DNA of 15,009 bases from Prevotella sp. CAG:1320. Lineage in GTDB: Bacteria > Bacteroidota > Bacteroidia > Bacteroidales > Bacteroidaceae. Made by a program: the position numbers and the translations under genes. The notes beneath the pieces are model-generated. The model had not been told where the DNA came from. It made no database searches and worked only from the letters and a program-made list of their open reading frames with translations. Positions within the stretch are counted from its first letter, which is position 1; each line of letters starts with the position of its first letter. The DNA lies in the NCBI GenBank assembly GCA_000435635.1, contig FR882151.1:84727-99735 (forward strand), given 5' to 3'. Of this stretch, positions 13,263 to 15,009 are shown one piece after another.

Positions 13263-13290
13263 TTGTTTCAGAAAAAAACGCGTATCTTTG
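13263..13290 (+). promoter_or_regulatory. Candidate promoter of the small antitoxin-like gene
   Basis: TATCTTTG at 13283-13290 is an exact TAnnTTTG match followed by C. TTG at 13263-13265 lies 17 bases upstream. The leader is about 25 bases and ends in GGAAGGATGGACA before the ATG at 13321, which also gives a possible ribosome binding site. Confidence 0.55.
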
Positions 13291-13320
13291 CTGTCGTATA
13301 AATCAACGGAAGGATGGACA

Positions 13321-13536
13321 ATGAAGAACCCTGGACTAAAAGACTACCGGCTGAACTCAATGGAAGAACCCACCGATGAACAATTGAACGCCCTTATGGA
13401 GAAAGTGGCAGAGGATGCTCGTAAGCAGTCGGTCAATGCCAAGAAAGCCTTGGAGCGCATGATGCAGGAAACCCGCGAGAGAATCACGGCCATACGCCGT
13501 GAGCAGGAAGCGGTCAAGGAAGTGGGAAAAGAATAG
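13321..13536 (+). CDS. Small helical protein, possible antitoxin of a zeta-toxin pair
   Basis: The protein has 71 residues: MKNPGLKDYRLNSMEEPTDE, then an almost continuous charged helix (LNALMEKVAEDARKQS, AKKALERMMQETRERI) rich in Glu, Lys and Arg. It has no signal peptide. The start at 13321 is chosen because a good promoter box ends at 13290 and GGAAGG lies just upstream. An in-frame start further upstream would begin before that promoter. The gene ends 4 bases before the P-loop fragment of a zeta-type toxin kinase, the spacing of a toxin-antitoxin operon. Antitoxin function is inferred from position, size and composition only. Confidence 0.6.
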   Translation: MKNPGLKDYRLNSMEEPTDEQLNALMEKVAEDARKQSVNAKKALERMMQETRERITAIRREQEAVKEVGKE

Positions 13537-13540
13537 GGGC

Positions 13541-13746
13541 ATGGGGAAAAAGCTAAAACCAACCTTGTGCGTCGTCGCTGGTCCTAATGGGGCAGGAAAG
13601 ACCTCCACGACCATACAATTATTGAGCAATGAGTGGGCGGAAAACAGTCTGTATATCAACCCGGGTTGCTCCGCACTGTAGATGGAGCGGTTCGCAAAAG
13701 ATATGTGGTGGTTATGCCCGAATGGGCACAAGCTTTGATGCCCTAA
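13541..13746 (+). pseudogene. Remnant of a zeta-toxin-family P-loop kinase gene
   Basis: The first 46 codons (13541-13681) read MGKKLKPTLCVVAGPNGAGK and then TSTTIQ, with Walker A GPNGAGKT at 14-21, followed by LYINP and a stop. In zeta toxins the sequence at this point continues NPDxIA and goes on for at least another 130 residues. Most of the kinase is therefore missing. In a different frame, from about 13660 to the TAA at 13744-13746, the sequence reads LLRTVDGAVRKRYVVVMPEW and ends AQALMP. That could be the former C terminus. The simplest explanation is an internal deletion with a frameshift. The C-terminal match is from memory and weak. The Walker A part is firm. Confidence 0.6.
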
Positions 13747-13781
13747 GCCTTTCTGGTCACCATTTTCTGTAGCAAATAAAT

Positions 13782-13806
13782 TGTAGAGACGCATTCTTGC
13801 GTCTCC
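13782..13806. repeat. Dispersed hairpin repeat, copy 2
   Basis: TGTAGAGACGC (13782-13792) is followed by ATTCTT and GCGTCTCC. The stem GAGACGC/GCGTCTC is a perfect 7 bp with a 6-base loop. It is in the same orientation as copy 1 at 11994. The two copies bracket the 374-residue gene, the antitoxin-like gene and the broken toxin. Confidence 0.75.
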
Positions 13807-13823
13807 CCCTGAAAAGAACGAAG

Positions 13824-13859
13824 CAAAAAAGCCGCTCAACCTCTAGAAGATTGAGCGGC
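13824..13859 (-). terminator. Rho-independent terminator of the HU-like/smalltalk/amidase operon
   Basis: The 9-bp perfect stem GCCGCTCAA (13831-13839) / TTGAGCGGC (13851-13859) is followed on the minus strand by TTTTTTGCTT. It lies 17 bases beyond the amidase stop codon. Confidence 0.9.
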
Positions 13860-13876
13860 CCCCAAACAAGACAACA

Positions 13877-14293
13877 CTACGGCTCCAAGTCCCGATACTC
13901 CCTCACCACGTCAAAGCACGGGCAAGCCTTGTGCCCATCCAGGTCTCTGTGACCCACGATGACCGCCTTGGGAAACTCCCGATGCAGCCGTTCCAGCAAC
14001 TTCCGCAAGGCCACCCGCTGCGCCTCGGTGCGCATGTCGGCGGGATTGCCCCGGGCATCCAGGCCGCCGACGTAGCACACGCCAATAGAGTGGCTGTTGT
14101 GCCCACGGCAGTGGGAGCCCACCTGGGAGAGAGGCCTCCCTTCCTCCACCGCGCCATCCGCGGGAATCACGAAATGATAACCACAGCCCTTCCAGCCCAG
14201 CGAGCGATGATAGCGGTCAATGTCCCGCAGGCGGAGGGCACTGCCCGCCCTGTTGGCGGAGCAGTGCACGACAATCAGCGTAACGTTTCTCAT
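13877..14293 (-). CDS. N-acetylmuramoyl-L-alanine amidase, T7-lysozyme-like
   Basis: Cleaves the bond between N-acetylmuramic acid and L-alanine in peptidoglycan (Amidase_2/PGRP fold). From the ATG at 14293 it has 138 residues. VVHCSAN holds zinc ligand His10, GHRD holds His115, and HKACPCFD holds Cys124. Tyr39 (GYHF) and Lys122 match the catalytic Tyr and Lys I recall from T7 lysozyme. GSHCRGHNSHSIGVCYVGG (59-77) is the conserved core. All catalytic residues are therefore intact. There is no signal peptide, as in phage endolysins. An in-frame start 90 bases upstream is rejected because it overlaps the smalltalk gene and adds a non-family N terminus. The start overlaps the smalltalk stop (ATGA). 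Such amidases are common next to polysaccharide loci in Bacteroidales. Confidence 0.92.
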   Translation of the reverse strand: MRNVTLIVVHCSANRAGSALRLRDIDRYHRSLGWKGCGYHFVIPADGAVEEGRPLSQVGSHCRGHNSHSIGVCYVGGLDARGNPADMRTEAQRVALRKLLERLHREFPKAVIVGHRDLDGHKACPCFDVVREYRDLEP

Positions 14294-14391
14294 AACACGC
14301 TCCCGGCGACTCCTCCCGCCGCGCCCGTGATGATCAGTTCCACGATGCGTACCACATAGAGCAACACGCTCTTCCAATTCCACTTCTTCAT
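14290..14391 (-). CDS. Smalltalk-type small membrane protein
   Basis: The protein has 33 residues: MKKWNWKSVLLYVVRIVELI, followed by a Gly/Ala-rich tail (ITGAAGGVAGSVL). The basic, Trp-containing N terminus followed by one hydrophobic helix is the pattern of the short smalltalk proteins that precede amidase genes in Bacteroides and Prevotella. The stop codon overlaps the amidase start by 4 bases, so the two are translationally coupled. One attractive idea is a holin-like or membrane-targeting partner of the amidase, but no function is known to me. An equivalent in-frame ATG 36 bases upstream (14427) lies in a duplicated leader and would add 12 residues. Confidence 0.75.
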   Translation of the reverse strand: MKKWNWKSVLLYVVRIVELIITGAAGGVAGSVL

Positions 14392-14455
14392 ACTTTTCGT
14401 CTTTAGATATATGAACAATTTCTTCATACTTTTCGTCTTTAGATAAATGAACAAT
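14384..14455. repeat. 36-bp tandem duplication covering the smalltalk start codon
   Basis: 14384-14419 and 14420-14455 are identical except for one base (T at 14410, A at 14446). Each copy contains, on the minus strand, GACGAAAAGTATGAAGAA, that is the start codon with its upstream context. The 36-base unit is 12 codons, so the upstream ATG (14427) is in frame with the smalltalk gene. Confidence 0.95.
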
Positions 14456-14506
14456 ATAAACTCCATACTCTCAAGTTTTGACGCAGGTGCGCCAATGGCT
14501 TTCTCC

Positions 14507-14524
14507 GCGAGGATTACTCCTCGC
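14507..14524 (-). other. Hairpin spanning the stop codon of the HU-like gene
   Basis: The minus strand reads GCGAGGA, GTAA, TCCTCGC: a perfect 7-bp stem with a 4-base loop containing the TAA stop. No T tract follows, so transcription probably continues into the smalltalk and amidase genes. Confidence 0.5.
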
Positions 14525-15009
14525 CGCTAGCGCCAGCTCCTCCAGTGCCACCCGTTCCGGGAGTTACCGGCGTGCCACTGCCCGTGGAGTCATCCTCCTC
14601 TTCGGTGGAGTCATCCTCCGAGCCACCGTCGGCATTGCCCTTGTTCTTGGCGGCTTCCAGGTCCACCAGGGTCTCGCCCGCCTTCTCGGCCTTTAGCGTA
14701 GCCTGTTGCGCAGCGCGGCTGGCCACCGGATTGAACTCGGCACGGCCTATCAGGTTCTCCAAGTCCACGCCGGGAGTGAAGAGGATGTTCACCTCCTTGA
14801 TGTTCTTGGACGCGAACTTCTCGATGCTCTCCGCCCCTTCGCTGCTGATGGAGATTCCGAAAGTGCCCAGCTCGCCCAGTTGGATCTTGTTGCCGTTGAG
14901 CAGTTGCTCCACCAGGCACTCGCACATATCGGAGATTACGCCTTTCACCGTACCGCGTGAATACACGCCGTTGTGGTCGGAGATGTGCTTGGCGAACTTT
15001 TCCAGCGAC
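14514..15009 (-). CDS. HU/IHF-like DNA-binding protein with long disordered tail (N terminus outside window)
   Basis: The frame is open to the window edge, so the true start is beyond 15009 and about 164 residues are visible. Residues 1-80 of the visible part (LEKFAKHISDHNGVYSRGTV, then GVISDMCECLVEQLLNGNKI, QLGELGTFGISISSEGAES) have the HU fold of the Bacteroidetes HU-like group. It includes the LGELGTF turn and the later VNILFTPG strand. The C terminus, from about AAKNKGNADGG onward, is low-complexity: an acidic Ser/Asp/Glu stretch, then Gly/Thr/Pro-rich. This is probably disordered and is unusual for a DNA-binding protein. It may bend or package DNA. Such genes sit beside amidase and smalltalk genes in Bacteroidales polysaccharide regions. 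It lies 122 bases upstream of smalltalk on the same strand, and the only good terminator is after the amidase. Confidence 0.82.
   Translation of the reverse strand, partial: SLEKFAKHISDHNGVYSRGTVKGVISDMCECLVEQLLNGNKIQLGELGTFGISISSEGAESIEKFASKNIKEVNILFTPGVDLENLIGRAEFNPVASRAAQQATLKAEKAGETLVDLEAAKNKGNADGGSEDDSTEEEDDSTGSGTPVTPGTGGTGGAGASGEE

Noticed and set aside
13357..13839. 160-codon frame on the minus strand across the antitoxin/toxin remnant
   Set aside because: It runs antisense to the Walker A motif and the helical gene, and its translation has no family features.

Overview
The window looks like a chromosomal segment of a Bacteroidales bacterium, most probably Prevotella or a close relative. 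Four things support this. The nucleoside kinase, DUF4294, UpxY and 'smalltalk' proteins are Bacteroidetes types. Most start codons lack a clear Shine-Dalgarno site. Many genes are preceded by a TAnnTTTG-like -7 box, here often in the variant TAnnTTCGCG. The small-protein/amidase/HU-like cluster at the right end is typical of Bacteroidales polysaccharide regions. No rRNA, tRNA, CRISPR array or transposase was seen.

The left part (1-10854) is ordinary core metabolism and cell-envelope content. It starts with the 3' end of a uridine/nucleoside kinase (udk), convergent with upp (uracil salvage). Next is a strongly codon-biased pckA with a good promoter and a textbook terminator. A repeat-rich gap follows (four phased palindromes, then a 22-bp tandem repeat). 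After it, a DUF4294 secreted protein diverges from an outer-membrane protein that carries a helix-hairpin-helix motif. A PepC-like lipoprotein that has lost its catalytic cysteine comes next. It is divergent from a tight three-gene operon of U32 peptidase/tRNA-hydroxylation protein, sufE and a TrmH-type methyltransferase. A YqhD-type alcohol dehydrogenase closes this part.

The right part (10855-15009) is accessory. A hairpin-rich, gene-free region contains a 256-bp element with perfect 74-bp inverted arms around a 108-bp core that carries outward-facing promoter boxes. It lies 172 bp upstream of a upxY-family antiterminator gene. This is the layout of the phase-variable promoters of Bacteroidales capsule loci, and it is the most interesting object in the window. 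After upxY come a 374-residue protein of unknown function, a small helical protein and the broken remains of a zeta-toxin gene. Two copies of a dispersed hairpin repeat bracket these three. The last genes are on the minus strand: an HU-like protein (5' end outside the window), a 33-residue smalltalk protein whose start region is tandemly duplicated, and a T7-lysozyme-like amidase, ending at a strong terminator.

Assignments rest on reading motifs and on remembered family features. No database search was possible.
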